A DNA stretch of 64,000 nucleotides from Adiantum capillus-veneris (GCA_014529385.2 CM043945.1:140594241-140658240); one strand, 5' to 3'. Shown: positions 46,816 to 59,438, numbered from the stretch's first letter. The notes: generated by a model not told the origin, from the sequence alone. Translations and numbers: made by a program.

Positions 46816-48300
46816 GTGATGGGTATCATCATGAAGGATCTACAAAGGGTAAGCACAACTGGCGGTCCGCCGTCACCAGAAGGGCAAAGCAACGAAGAGG
46901 AAAGTAAATCACCTGGCCTAGGAGAAAGTAGACTGAAGGGTATGTTGTCTAAGAAATTAACAATTGAGGAGAAAGATAAATTTTTGCAAATGTTGATGGG
47001 ATTTCCTAACCTTTTTATTGACAACTATGAAAGAATCACAGGTATTACAATAGTGGAACATCATATTAAGCTGAAGGAAGGGGTAAAACCAGTTGTACAA
47101 AAGCTACGACGGCTGGGGGTCATACAAGAAAAGGCACTCCTAGCCGAGGTAAGAAAGGTACTAGAAGTAGGGTTCATCTGTCCTATAGAAAACTCAGAGT
47201 GGGTGTCACTCGTAGTAGTGATGCCTAAGAAGAATAGTAAGTGGAGGGTCTGCGTTGACTACAAACCACTAAATGCAGCTACGAAGAGAGACCACTTTCC
47301 TCTCCCTTTCTTTGATGAAATTCTGAATGAAGTGGCAGGTTTTGAATGCTACACCATGTGTGATAGTTATTCTGGGTATTTTCAAATACGCATAGCCTTG
47401 GAAGATCAGCTAAAAACCACTTTCATTATGCCATGGAGTTGTTTTGTATACAGAGTTATGACATTTGGTCTCACCAATGCACTTGTCACATTCCAAAGAT
47501 ATGTCACATATGTCTTTCAACCGTTCTTTGGAACATCCATAAGAGTGTTCCTTGATGATTTTTGTATATATAGCCCTCGCATTTCACACTTAGAAAAGGT
47601 AACTGAGGGTTTGACAAGGTTGCAAAGCCTAGGTGGGCAATTATATGTGGACAAGTGCCACATTGGGGAAAGTAGAGTCATTCTATTAGGCCATGAAATT
47701 TCAGCGAGAAAGGTATCAACATTGATCCAAGTCAGGTTTCCGCACTCATAACACTACCTTCACCAACAACCGCACGTCAACTAGTCTCTTTGTTACAAAA
47801 GGTGAGGTACTTGAGTAGATTTATACATCTACTATCACAACTTGCTCTACCACTGCAACAAATCACTCAAAGATCAACTTTCACATGGAATGAGGAGAGA
47901 GAACATCACTACAACAAGGTAAAGGAGGTCTTAGCCACCCTACCAACTATCTCACCACCTAAGTAGGATAAAAATTCTATGTCACCTCAAGTGTGGGTGA
48001 TGACTCCTTGGGGGATGTGCTACTCAAGAAGGATACAACAACAAATTTCATGAGGCCAATTTACTTCTCCAATCGAATGATGTCAACAGCAGTAGAGAAA
48101 GATTTCACCCATGTGGAACACCTAGTCGTGGCTCTTAGATTTGCAACTATAAAGTATAGGTCATATTTGCTGCCTAAGCAATTTGTGATTCTAACCATGG
48201 ATGAAATGTTTCCCTATGTTGTACAACACATGGATGTTTCTGCTAGGATTACTAAATGGCTAGTTCGTCTGCAAGAATTTGACTACACAGTGCAGGTGGA
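46816..48300 (+). pseudogene. RT: Element E reverse transcriptase and first RNase H, broken
   Basis: The main frame (46,816-47,751, 311 codons) has QKLRRLGVIQEKALLAEVRK, EWVSLVVVMPKKNSKWRVCV, TFGLTNALVTFQ and SIRVFLDDFCIYS with the catalytic D-D. Frameshifts near 47,715 and 47,975 lead through the connection segment (LPSPTTARQLVSLLQKVRYL) to the Ty3-type RNase H in 47,993-48,300 (YFSNRMMSTAVEKDFTHVE). Closely related to B in every motif. Confidence 0.85.
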
Positions 48301-48765
48301 AAGCACGACAAGGGCAAGCTTGGGGGGGCTCATGACCTACCAAAACATTGAGAAGAAGGTAAAGAAATCTAAAGGGGAAGGAATTCAATCACTTTCAGAG
48401 CCACCGGTGGTAGAAAGAGCACACTCTCTCTACTTTGATGGAGCCTACAAGCGAGCATCTGACAAAGCAGCTACAGGCATAGTGGTCTTTGATGACAAAG
48501 GTATCAAGGTATTTTTGCTCGGCCATTTGTTGGAATCACATTCTAACAATGAAGCTCGGTATGCAGCACTAAGAAAGGGGTTACAATGGTGCTTCTAACA
48601 ATGGGTAAAGCGCCTTAACGTATTTGGGGATGCTCTACATTTGGTAAGGCAAGTGAATGGAGTATGGACATGCAAGAATCCTAGCTTAAGGACTCACTTA
48701 AGCTATGTAAAACCCTTGCTGGGTAAGCTTGAAGAAGTTCAATTACACCATATCCCAAGGGCTCA
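48301..48765 (+). pseudogene. aRH: Element E archaeal-like RNase H, truncated
   Basis: It reads HSLYFDGAYKRASDKAATGI (first Asp) and SHSNNEARYAALRKGL (Glu), with a TAA at 48,596-48,598, then FGDALHLVRQVNGVW (Asp) and HHIPRAHS. At this point, which matches HVPREQNKEAD in B, the sequence jumps into LTR text. The last catalytic part and the entire integrase are gone. Confidence 0.8.
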
Positions 48766-49335
48766 TTCCCACTAACTCCAAGTTCGCCATGCACCATATG
48801 GCGCTCACATTCCATCATGCATCCCTAGTGCCAAGAGCTAGGTTTGTAACCTTCAAGACCACCATTTGTAAGTATCATCATTGCCAATAAAAGGGTGCAA
48901 TGTTGTCTTGATCTTTGGTGTCCATTCTTTGTTCTCCTTAGTTGTGTTTTCCCACATTCATGGGATGTTTCCTCTCTTGTATATCACTCTGCTTGTGCTC
49001 CATCACGTACTGCCTCTGCAATGAGTCAGTATGCTTCATTCTAACCTTGTCACAGACCTCCCTTATACACACACTCTTGACTATTGACTATGCATTTTCT
49101 ACATGTGGATGTTTGCTGTATCACCATTTCATGTTGGTTACCTAGAGGGCATTTTCACTTTTGCTACTCTAGGTCATGTTGTCTGCGTCCTATGTTTGCA
49201 TCCTAGCCGCACTTATGCTAGGTGGTTCCCCTCTCTACCTATATAATTACTCCTACCTTGAAATGATGCTTGGGGATGTTGAGGCTATGTGTGGTGTAGA
49301 GGCCACCCTATATGGAATGTCATTTCCGGCCATCA
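48766..49335 (+). repeat. Element E 3' LTR, 3' part only
   Basis: 570 bp matching 43,537-44,074, with a short extra segment near 49,278. The match begins in the middle of the LTR, including TTCCCA at the join, so a deletion fused the aRNase H to the LTR. It ends CCGGCCATCA, followed by ACACT. Confidence 0.88.
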
Positions 49336-49341
49336 ACACTT

Positions 49342-50567
49342 TCATCTACCAAGATACACATCATGTGCCCATTGAATAGATCCATGCATATGCACTATCT
49401 TATGTGCATTAAAGGTCTGGTGCCACATGGAAGCCGTTATACGACATACATGCACCACCTTAGTGTGTGTTACCTCCACATTGGAGAAATGAGAGGAAGA
49501 CTCAAGAGGCAATAGCTGCTCCATGTGCATTGCTCTCTCTTTGCCTTGGGCAGTATATTTCTCTTTGAAACAATCCATTTGGCCATGGACGCTTCCTAAA
49601 CATTGAAAACATACTTTTTCTTATTTTTCCTTCTTAAAATCTTCCTTAGAGAGAGGCCCTCTAGACCCCTTGGGTTTCTTGGATGCCTCTAAGTTGGCTA
49701 CTATAAGATTTCTTTTATTGTTTCCATGATTTGTACGTGTATTACAATGAGTATTCTGCTATCTCTTATCATCAGGGTCATCGTGGATATGAGCTTTCCC
49801 TCCTCAAGCATTTTGGGATCCTGAGTCTTGGCATGCTTCTTAAGCTCTGGTGTCAAACCACGGATAAACCCACACACTTTTTGCAAGGCCCATCTAACCC
49901 TTCTAGCTTGAGAATGACATCTTGGTAGTGCAAGATATATTCCAACAATATTTATTGTTGTTGGATGGAACACTTATCCCAAGCCGACCAGTTTATGCCC
50001 ACTTCATTCATGGGTAGTTCTAAATTATTTTCTAAATATAGCCTGAAAGCCTTGCCAAGTCTGTGGCATAATGCCCTTCTCCTTGAGAGACATCCACCAT
50101 TTATAGTCCTTGCCTTCTAATGTCAGACTTCTCTACAGTTCTCTGTCTGCATCCAAAGTACGCCGTAGATGGTGAATCCATTCTTACTTATTGTAAAAAA
50201 TATTCACCCGTGCTCTCTTTTCTCTCCCTTAAAAGTTAGCATCTTTGTATTTTTCAACAAATCGTCAACCTCCTTTTGGGTGAGAGAGTGCACAAAAATT
50301 GGAGGAGGCCCCTATCCCTGATTGGATCCTTGCTCGTGTATATGTATATCATCAGAGGCCTTGGACTTCTATTGCATACATTGCACTGCTAAGGTGGATA
50401 ATTTAGTAACATTATCAATCAAAGATGCAATTTTTTCTCCATCACAAACATGCATGCTTGAATTGATAGAAACTCCTGAATATCAAGCAATTCATAAGTA
50501 TTATCTCCTCCCGTAGCCGCACGAGTACCCTCCGGCCAAGGTACATGATGCTTGATATCAAACGTCA
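49342..50567 (-). pseudogene. gag: Element N: Ty3/gypsy-type gag, minus strand, broken
   Basis: Reading right to left, a start near 50,567 (MTFDIKHHVPWPEGT) is followed by a Glu/Leu segment and PPPIFVHSLTQKEVDDLLKN. The core is WALQKVCGFIRGLTPELKKH then AKTQDPKMLEEA. A zinc knuckle CFQCLGSVHGQMDC (CX2CX4HX4C) lies near 49,600-49,570. At least five stops and shifts interrupt it. It abuts the end of element E (49,335), so E may have inserted into N. The protease and beyond are not seen. Confidence 0.7.
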
Positions 50568-51374
50568 TGTTGATGCCTCTGGGGGTTCATTGTTCAATAT
50601 CCCCTCTTTTAGCATATCTAAATAAATAAAATGACCCCTTAATTTAGGTTTTTTTTTCCAAAATTGAATATAAAATCCCCTTATTTTAATGTATCTCTGT
50701 TAAATTGCCTATAATTTTTGCATTTTAAAACCCCTCTTTTTGAACTCTTGTTATACATTAACATGAATACATAGTGTACCCCCGAGGTTGATGTCCGAAT
50801 CCATGGCGACTATGTGTAGTGATAGCAAGAGAAGAAAAACTACCTTTACTCAAGATATTTGTAGCCTTAGTACGTAATCATCACAAGTTCTAGTAATTAG
50901 CCAGGCTAATTATGTCTTCAAGCCGGAAGAGTCATATCAATTCTGAGAAAAAATCAAGAAGTTTGGTAACTATTGTTGCCGATAAACCTCTCTTCAAGAT
51001 TATTGATGATGAAGTGGTGCTATTGCTTTAGTTTCCCTTTCCATCCCGCGGTGCCGACCTCACTCAAAATTGTTAGTTGTGGTGAGGGTTTCAAACTGCA
51101 ATATCCTCCTCTTAAGTTCTCGCTTACTAGATAATTGTTGTGAACCTCTACAAATTATGAAAATTTAGCACTTACAAAAATTGTTGGTGCCCTTCGTCTG
51201 CTCATGCCGGTACGGCTACTTGCCATGGTGCAGAGAACAAAGGTTGAAAGGGTGAAGGGGGGGGGGGGTGTCCCGTTGACACCCTCGCTTGTTTTAATTT
51301 GATTTCCTTAAGGCCTTTGGCCTTGGGCACCAAAAATGAAAAGGAGCTCTTAATTGAGCTATGGCGATGGGCCA

Positions 51375-51441
<67 letters not shown>

Positions 51442-51890
51442 CTACTTGTTGTGGTGCTTCCCAAATTGCACACCAATGAAGAGAGTTACACCCCTTCTCT
51501 TTGAAACCCAACAAGCTTGCCTGCAAAGGATTTGGGCTCGATTGCAACTTCCTCCCCCTCTGCTAGGGTCGCTCCATGTAGCCCTCTTTGACTTTGTTTC
51601 CACGAGTCCATTGCATGAGCATGAAAAAGCATGCACACTTGAGAGAACACTCCCCTTTTGCCCAAAAATCTTAATGCTTTAATACCACTAAAATTCCTCA
51701 AGAAACTACCTTGGGAATACGTCCTCCTTACCACCGTTTATGTAGGCCCTTGGCCGTCTACATATCGCATTCCCTTGCCACACCTTGGCAGTTGGCCTTT
51801 TGATGTGGGTTCGTGACCTCCTAGGGTTTCCCTTGGCATGACACCCAATCTTTTAAGGATTCCTCAAACTTGGTTGAAAAGAAGCCTGTT
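50568..51890. other. Unassigned segment with poly-G and (GA)n
   Basis: A/T-rich at first (50,640-50,760). A run of 11 G lies at about 51,258-51,268 and a (GA)n tract at 51,380-51,439. Overlapping frames at 51,294-51,734 on both strands are partly microsatellite and I see no domain in them. It may be non-coding retroelement sequence. Confidence 0.5.
51380..51439 (+). repeat. (GA)n microsatellite
   Basis: About 30 perfect GA units. Arg-Glu and Ser-Leu frames over it are translations of the repeat. Confidence 0.95.
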
Positions 51891-53330
51891 CAATCTTTTC
51901 CCTATTGTTGGGTGGTAAGGGTGAAGCTACAAGTTTCACCTTCTTTGCTACACTCTTGTATTTACTCTCAACCTGAACTTTTATGCCAAGTGTTTGCTTG
52001 AAACATTTTTTTTGTATAAAGGTTTCTATGATAGATTTCTACAAAGCATATTTCCACAACTTCATTCCTAAGATACAAACTAAACTCCATTATAGCATCA
52101 AGCTCACCCTTAGTATTTAAAAAAGAAACCTGCTCACACAAACCCAAAACATTTTTAGTAGTATCTAACAACCCACTCTCTTTCATGCCTATTTGTACAT
52201 TATTTAAATATTTTCTCTCACATCTCTTTAAATCTTTAAGTTTTGTAAAATATAATGATCCATTCCTTGTACCAAGGATTTTGTAGCAAAAGTTTCACCC
52301 ATTTTTGTCTCAAGCAAGAATCATTTTCTTTTTGTATCATTGCAGTCCCACTTTAGAATGGTACTTGGCCAAAACCCATCATTTCCTTATGATCATGAAA
52401 CTCTTTACTTACCTTTGGTAGAGTATTCTCTCTAAGGTTGTCACAATTTCTTTCCATGGTTTACACAAATTATGAGAAATTGAACAAGATATTTACCATC
52501 TTTTCTTCGTATCCTGGCATAAGCTAAACCATCATCCATTACCTTTGTTTCCATTTGAACTCCCACAATTTACGGGTACCCAAGGATAAGATAATATGAA
52601 GATGTGACCTATATAAAGAAATTGTGTTCAATCTTTACAACACCTATTGTTACCTTTACACTTGGACATGCTGCATACAATTCACCTGATGAGTTGTTTG
52701 CCACTTTGAACATCCAACCATGTTTTGTGTCCATTGGACATTTACATTTGTTGTAGAGACTTTTTGACATTATAGTTATTTCAGACCCATGGTCAATAAA
52801 TCCAACAAATGTTTCTTCAAGATCACCTACCTTGACCAATGTCTTTGTAGTAGCTCGTGCCTAGTGGTTTCTAGAATAGCGGCTCCTAGAAATGATTTGA
52901 GCTTCTTTCCCATCATCAGCAAATTTCACTTTTCTTACATTCCAAGAAGACAGGTGACATCCTACCATAGCTTTGTCTACTTCTTTAGCTTGCACATGTA
53001 CTCCTCGTGTCTTTACAATATCCCCTTCAACTTGTGGGCGAGTAGCCTCTCCAAGTGGTTGCCTCTTTCTCTTGATGATGTTGATAAATTCTTCATGAAA
53101 TTCACGCTTGGCTATGCCAAGAATCTCCCCCAAAGTAAACTGAACCTTGCTATTGAAAATACTCTCTTCTAGAACTTTCTTCAAGTCTGTAGCAAGCTCA
53201 ATGGCAGATTGTAGTTTGGAAGCTGGTCCTTTTGGCTCACCTTTTGTTGGCTCATTCTTCTTCCTTGTTGTAGAGCCTCTTCGGTCACTTTTGGTGAAGG
53301 TGCCTCTAGTGTTGGTAGTGCTCATGGAAG
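51891..53330 (-). pseudogene. PR: Element J protease and flanking Gag-Pol region, decayed
   Basis: Minus strand. 53,325-52,861 holds KLQSAIELATDLKKVLEES and FTLGEILGIAKREFHEEFIN. 52,839-52,609 holds the protease, with GFIDHGSEITIMSKSLY at its active site (D-H-G-S). Further on, with stops, come YLILGYP, VMDDGLAYARI and KYKSVAKKVKLVASPLP. This order belongs to a gypsy group widespread in fungi, mosses and other early land plants. RT should follow but the sequence changes near 51,890. Confidence 0.78.
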
Positions 53331-54690
53331 TGCTTCATTATTCCTTCCTCCACTTCTTGTAGATCTTTTTCAAGGACCTTCATCACCATTTTCACACCTA
53401 TTCTGTTCTTCTACAATGGCTTCATGGTTTTGGCACTTTGTATTGTAGACAAGCAGGAACATTGAGTGCATTGGATCACTCCACCCTATTTCTAGATGTA
53501 TACAGTCACTTGCCTCATGTAGAATCTCTTTTGTAAGCTTTATTTTTTTAGCTAATTCCATGACATTTGACATAATTATACCATGGTGATCACTCATATC
53601 TTCATCACTAAGATACTTAAATTCACTCCATAAGTAACTGTTTCAATTGAAGAGGTGGCATGGTTAGTAGCCATATCTTCAACTAAGGTTTGAATTCCCC
53701 CCTTTCCAAAGTTAGTTCTCAAGGGTAGGCTTGTCTCTCTTAAGTGGATTTTACCATCCTTAAAAAATATAGCATCTTTTGTCAAAGCATCACTTAATCT
53801 ATCACAATCCCTTCTTACATGGTTTGTACTATCACACCAAATACATCTATGGAAAAACCCTTCTTTGGGTTGTTGTCTTTTCCTAGGGAGTGTCCCGAGG
53901 AAGTGAGCCTGATGGTTGGACTTTTTCTTCAAGCTTTACAAGCTTTAGTTCAAGTCACACATTCCCTTCACGATCTCATCTAGCATGGACTCATCAAACT
54001 TAGGAGTTACAAAAGAAGGCTTTACCATTTTGCTAGAAGTTGAGGAGGAAGGACTTGTAGCGTTTACTACCATCTTGTCCCTTCTTCTTTGTTGCTTGGC
54101 AAGAAGTGAGACAACACCTTCAACCTCATTCCAGTCTGTCTTTAGTCCTTTCTTGATATCTTTATCTTCAAGAAGGTGCTCCAAATTCTCTTCAAACTCT
54201 TTACCTGTAGCTTGTAAGAAAAGAGTTATCTTCTTTGTATCTAGTGTGTACTTTTTTGCTCTCGTGAGTTGTGCAAAGCACTATTAAAATTCTCTAAATA
54301 GCTCTATTGTCCCTCCTTTGGATTGGCTATCCATTCTAAGAGTTTCTTTTTTATCATTCTCTCAAAGTCCTCCTTTAAATACTTTGAGTTCTATCCAATT
54401 TCTCCCATGCCCTTATATGTTCCCTAATTTCTAAGCAACAACTAGCTCAAAACTTTGAATCATCTCACCTTCTAACATGCAATGTAGCTCCATCTCCTTC
54501 ACATACTTGTGCAAGTACTTGGTTACATATTTGCCATTGTATTGGTCCATTCTGTTGATGATCATTTGTATGAATTTGGTTGCTAAAATCTCCCTTCTTT
54601 TAGTGGCATGTTGTTGTTGATGCATGAACATTGCAAATTATTTTAACATTTTCATTGTTGTTGGGTCAAAATACATACCATGTTGCTCTG
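53331..54690 (-). pseudogene. gag: Element J gag with zinc knuckle, broken
   Basis: Minus strand. The core DQYNGKYVTKYLHKYVKEME at about 54,560-54,500 corresponds to FDGYDPEGYLECYELETKL in element M. A segment LLEDKDIKKGLKTDWNEVEG follows (54,184-53,945). The zinc knuckle CIWCDSTNHVRRDC is near 53,850, followed by ALTKDAIFFKDGKIHLRETS and a linker down to 53,370. Breaks lie near 54,430, 53,940 and 53,594. Confidence 0.78.
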
Positions 54691-54740
54691 CATGATCACC
54701 CATGGTTACCCACAGACTCATACCCTGACAGCTTCCTATT

Positions 54741-54750
54741 GGTTCACCAA
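54741..54750 (-). promoter_or_regulatory. Element J primer-binding site (putative)
   Basis: On the minus strand TTGGTGAACC lies a few bases after the LTR end (TTGACA). Element M has TTTGGTGAACTCGACG at the same place, so the site is shared by the two. Confidence 0.6.
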
Positions 54751-54755
54751 AATTA

Positions 54756-54898
54756 TGTCAAGAAGTTTGCAATCTTGCCACCAGGAAAGCATCGAGCCTC
54801 TTGCTATGAGAATTTTTGAGGGAACTCCAAAAACTATATGAAGGAATTATGCCATAGATTCCATGAATAATAGAGTTTGGTAGAGAGATCAATCAAAG

Positions 54899-54956
<58 letters not shown>

Positions 54957-55111
54957 CACACAAAGAAAGAACATGAAAGAGAAATTCAAAACAACATAAA
55001 GATGAAAACATCAAGGCTTTGGTTGTATCTTATCATGGGTAGGATTGAAAGGTGAATAGATGAGTTGATGGAATTCTGTTTAAGTATAGGCATCTCAAGT
55101 GAGCTGCCTAA
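54756..55111 (-). repeat. Element J 5' LTR part (element orientation)
   Basis: The + strand starts TGTCAAGAAGTTTGCAATCT. It is similar to insert D at 9,780 onward, including the AAAACATC and ATCATGGGTAGGAT blocks. It contains (CT)n at 54,902-54,952. Its right limit is taken as the start of LTR K; the true limit is not known. Confidence 0.6.
54902..54952 (+). repeat. (CT)n microsatellite
   Basis: About 25 perfect CT units inside the element J LTR. Confidence 0.95.
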
Positions 55112-55264
55112 TGTGATCCCATTAGTAGTTTGTCTTTTAGGTATTTATTTAACTTTTGTAAAAGTATTGTGTAGGACAATTTATTTGGCTTGCTATATAA
55201 GCAACCCCTTGCCTCCACTGTATACACATTCAATTATTTATTGCAAAGGTTGATTGGTTCAGGA

Positions 55265-55315
<51 letters not shown>

Positions 55316-55363
55316 GTGCTCACTCCCCTTGGACTCTACACTTTCGCATCGTCGACTTTGACA
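55112..55363 (+). repeat. Element K: copia-type LTR (start tentative)
   Basis: The end is clear: GCATCGTCGACTTTGACA, directly followed by the PBS. Inside are a TATATAA box at 55,194-55,200 with CACATTCAATTATTTATTGC downstream, a text typical of copia LTRs, and (CT)n at 55,267-55,313. TGTGATCC at 55,112 is a reasonable start, giving 252 bp. No gag or pol is seen downstream. Confidence 0.6.
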
Positions 55364-55375
55364 TGGTGTCAGAGC
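55364..55375 (+). promoter_or_regulatory. Element K primer-binding site
   Basis: TGGTGTCAGAGC differs by one base from the initiator tRNA site TGGTATCAGAGC and starts immediately after the LTR. Confidence 0.75.
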
Positions 55376-57050
55376 GATGTTGCCGTTGAATCCCTTGGAG
55401 TGGAGGAGCAGCCCAAAGAGAGCAGAAGTGGGAAGTAGCCCCTTGCTGGTCGTTGGTATCCCTTGCAACCCATAGCATTTCAAAACGTTGGACATTTTTC
55501 TCCTTTACCGGCATTGGATCTTTCCCCTCCCTCCTCTAGAGTAGCTTTCTAAAACATTGGTAGAAACCAAGTTGATTGCTAGTGTTTGATGGTTTTGGGT
55601 GTCTTCTGGCATTGCTTGTTGTTGCAGCTTTAAAACGTTGGCAACAGAGGCAACGGCCTCTGTCATAATAATCAATATCTAATTCTCCTAAATGATTTTC
55701 TCATGTTGAACTGATCATTTAATATGGGGAAGTGCCAGGGGACAAAAAGCTAGAATATTGGTTAACACTAGGTTAGTAATGGGACACTTTTATGTCCTGT
55801 TAAGTGACCATTTTCCTTGAATTATGTCAAGAGTTTCAAAATGGATTTTGAGGTGCTATCTATCTAGAAAGTTGTCTCATGAGCTGAAAAAAACTCGAAA
55901 TTTTTTTGGAATATCAATTCCATCTTTAACCTTGTCGTTGCACAACATGTCACAACCTAAACTGTGTGAAAAAACGGGTCCTGTTTTTACCTTTTTTCAA
56001 CTTTTTTGCAACTATACCACTCTAGAGTTCATGTTTGTGAGGTCTATAATGCTAGAGAACTATCTTTAGTACTCCTCAACATGTCCTGATGCTTCTAGGG
56101 AGAAATAAACATTAAAGTTGTAAGTTATGAACAAATTACAAAAATTGTCAAATCCTATTTTTTAGCCAATTTTAGCTCTTCTATGATTTTTTTGGTGGCT
56201 TTCATGATATCCAAATGCAGTTTTGATTTTCTATGTCGCATATTGTAACATAAAGATAATATTCCTTGAGTTTTGGGGCACCTAATACCCTATTTTGCAT
56301 AGTAGACAACGATGGTTGATTTTTTCAATTATAGAAGAAAACGAAACATTCTAGTATATCAAGTATATCTTTTTCAATATTGTTAGTTTCTTGTGACAAC
56401 TACATGCATTTTGTAGGTAGTAACCATATCTAATAATAAGGATCAAATTTGGCTAGATATTGAATAGTTTCTATGGGATTCTACAACTCATAATGTTGAA
56501 CCCATTTTTTTCATGTTTGCTGTATTTAACACTTCATCTTTGTCCCCAAGATTCCCCTTGGTAAGAGATGTATTATTCTTTTGACATGCTCCATGGCTCC
56601 TTATGAACATAAAAGACAATAGGGAACTAAGAAAAGATGCATATATTATTTGTATTGAGCATGGCTATAGAAACTTTGATGATATGTTTGCAGAATGGTA
56701 AAAATTCAACTTTTTTGTACCTATTTATTTTGGCAAAACAAAAAATGGTGAGTGAGAAGCAATCATATGTTCTGATCACCAACCCATTGAAGTTAAGTAG
56801 GGAATTTATCTCAAGCCCTACAAAAATCCCTAATCTTATTTTTATGCAACAAAACGTAAGAAATGATTGTTTTGATGAAAATGCACTGGTCCATCAACTT
56901 TGGAGGCTTGGTGTGACCAAAAGATGAGAAATTTTACAAGTTTCTTATTTTTTCCATGTGTAGTAGGACTTGAACTATAACCTCATGAGAGGATTTTACA
57001 AAATGAGTGGATCTACTATGGTTTTGGAGGTTTTCTTCAAAACCTTGAAA
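55376..57050. other. Unassigned A/T-rich segment
   Basis: No convincing gene. ACTTTTATGTCCTGTTA occurs at 55,786-55,802 and again at 57,055-57,071. The 56,637-56,927 frame (96 codons) shows no domain. It may be non-coding retroelement interior belonging to K. Confidence 0.45.
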
Positions 57051-58562
57051 GGAAACTTTTATGTCCTGTTAGGTTACCAACTTAGTGTTCAGCTAGCAGA
57101 CCGGCCACAGTAGGGATCCAAAGGAGGGAAAATAGGGATCCAAAGGGGGGGCCATGTGCAATAATGGGCTTAGAAGACCCTAAGGTTCAGCCCATTAAGA
57201 CTTCCAAAATGCTAAGGTTCCAAAATTCAAAGGTTGTGTCCAAAGGTCAAACTTTGGGAAAATTGGATGCTTTGTGTGTGCCCCAAAAGTCTTTAGCAAT
57301 CCCTACATAGGAGGGGGCGAGCCTTGCTTGTAGGGGATGAGAGAGAAAGTCACACACACACACACACACACAAGATCCCTTTACACAAAGGAAATGAGGG
57401 ACACATGTCAGTTCCCTAGTCCAGATGCCCACAAGGTGTACCAAATTCCTATTGGATGGCCTTGGAGGTGGACCAATGAGAATTAGTCTAGAGTAAATAT
57501 AGTTTAATTAATTTAAAAACACTTAATAAAAGAACCAATGAGAATTAATCTGTCTAGAAGACTATTGGACAGTCTCCCAAGGGGTCCAATGAGCATTCAA
57601 TAGCCCAATGCCTTGCCTGATTCCTATTGGCCAAGAGGAAAAGGGGTCCAATGAGAGTTTAGTTGAATTATTAAATTACCTAAAGCTCTCACAAAAGGGG
57701 AAAGGGGGACACATGTCAGAAGGCTATCACTTATGCTACCTATTTGTCATTGGCTAGCCCTGGGGAGGTCCAATGAGAGGGGAGCATGAGCAAATAGCAA
57801 GAGGGGTCGACCAAGAGAGAGAGGGGGCTGATTTTTGCAAGGCATTATCACACACACACTCACACAATATCATGTGTGAAGTAAAGAAGACTCTCTCTCC
57901 TTCTCAAGATTTAATGGAAAGCTTACCACCTACTCCAAGCTTGTCAGAAGGGAGGCCTACACCAACAACTCTTGGCTTTGTGATGAAAATCCAACCAAGA
58001 GCCAAGCTTCAATGCATGCTCATCTCCTCTACCATGCTAATTACTAAGCTAAGCTATGCTAATATGAGTGATTATGTGAGGAGATGTACATCTTTCTCGT
58101 AAGAATACTCCTTCTTCCTCTCAATCTACTCTCATACCCCGCTAGCTCTCACCATCTTCGAAGGTGTGTGAGGTCTTGGGTCTGAGACCGGAGATAATTG
58201 ATGTTATGTTTGATAAGTGTTTTGCTTAGTGCATGAAGCTTGCATCTTCATTGCACTAGCTAGTCTTGAAGAAACACAAAGAATTGTATTGTACAATGTC
58301 TCTATTGGAGAAACCATAATACAAAGCCTTTTGGAGGGGGGACCGGCTCCATGAGAATCCGGTCCTCAACTGTTGTCAATAGCTTAATTTCTGTCTCTTT
58401 TGAAAGTATTGTTCATTCTATCTAACTAGTTGTTATGCTTTTTGTTGCTCTCTCCACCCAAGCACTCTTGTAAGTCTCATTCGGAATCTATTCTAATGAA
58501 ATGCCCACTATGTTCATGCTAATTTCTGCTACACACAAGTTTTTAGGCCATTAAATTTTACA
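57051..58562 (+). repeat. Element L LTR (3' end certain, start unknown)
   Basis: The end TTAAATTTTACA is followed by a perfect PBS. Between 57,390 and 57,790 there are diverged repeat units: GGGACACATGTCAG at about 57,389 and 57,706, and CCAATGAGA-type words at about 57,473, 57,536, 57,579, 57,649 and 57,769. (CA)n lies at about 57,353-57,371. The 57,773-58,102 frame is probably LTR. Where the LTR begins is not visible. Confidence 0.55.
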
Positions 58563-58563
58563 T

Positions 58564-58575
58564 TGGTATCAGAGC
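58564..58575 (+). promoter_or_regulatory. Element L primer-binding site
   Basis: TGGTATCAGAGC is the exact initiator methionine tRNA site, one base after the LTR end. Confidence 0.9.
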
Positions 58576-58963
58576 ACAAGGTTTCTCTTTTCGTGCTCAA
58601 GAAGGGAGGTCCTCAAGCTAGCTATAAATGGTTGGTATTATTAATTGCCTGTGAGTAAGTAGAATAGGGATTTTTCAGCCTTGCAGTGTGCCTACCTTCG
58701 TGCAGCTAATGGGGCATCATCGTCGAGAGCTATGGTCTTAATAGTGGAGTCCTACGGGGCTTGCCTACGGCTTAACCACTATTGAGCTATTAGAAGCTTG
58801 ACATGAGCCGGTGATGTTTTGGTGTTGAACGACCCTCTCTTCTATTCCTTGCAATTAATGGTATTCGAGCCACGGGTACAATAGCTTAAGTGCTTTTTCT
58901 AAAGAGGTAGAGGGGAGTAGCAACTAGGGCTTAAAGTGCCAAAGTACACCTAAAAGTTGTTAG

Positions 58964-59438
58964 AATGGCTGACAATAGTAAAGAGAGTGAAATTAATGTT
59001 GATAACTTTGATTTTGCTAATGATTAAGCTACTAATGATGCCCCGATGCTTGTTAACTATCTTGTTTCTAGGCTTCAACAAGCCATGGGCAATCCATCTC
59101 TCCAAAGTGAAGTGCAACGGCAAATCCGTGCACATGGTAGTCTCCAAGCTCACCACCATGACGAGAGAAGACCTAGGAAGCCTCCTTGTGAGACTTCCAA
59201 AAGAGGTCTCTCTCCGATTCGGGAAGAAGAAGAGAATCCATACGAAGGCTCAAGAATTTACTTCTTGATGATGCATCTCCTATCCAAAGGAGAACTCAAG
59301 AGCCTCCACCAAAGGAATGAGAAAGAAGTGAGTCTCCCGCCACCTCGATGGAGATGGATCCAAGAAGACGGCGGTGTCGTGCAGCTCCGCTGCCATGATG
59401 AGAAAAAGAGTAGAGAAATGCAAGCTAAGCTTCTTTGA
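58964..59438 (+). pseudogene. Element L gag-like frame (unknown)
   Basis: ATG at 58,964 gives MADNSKESEINVDNFDFAND, then TAA, then an open stretch to 59,438 (MLVNYLVSRLQQAMGNPSLQ, HHHDERRPRKPPCETSKRGL). It is Arg/Glu/Gln-rich and hydrophilic, as expected for the N-terminus of a gag. No zinc knuckle or enzyme follows because LTR-like sequence of element M begins soon after. The assignment rests on its position after the PBS. Confidence 0.45.
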
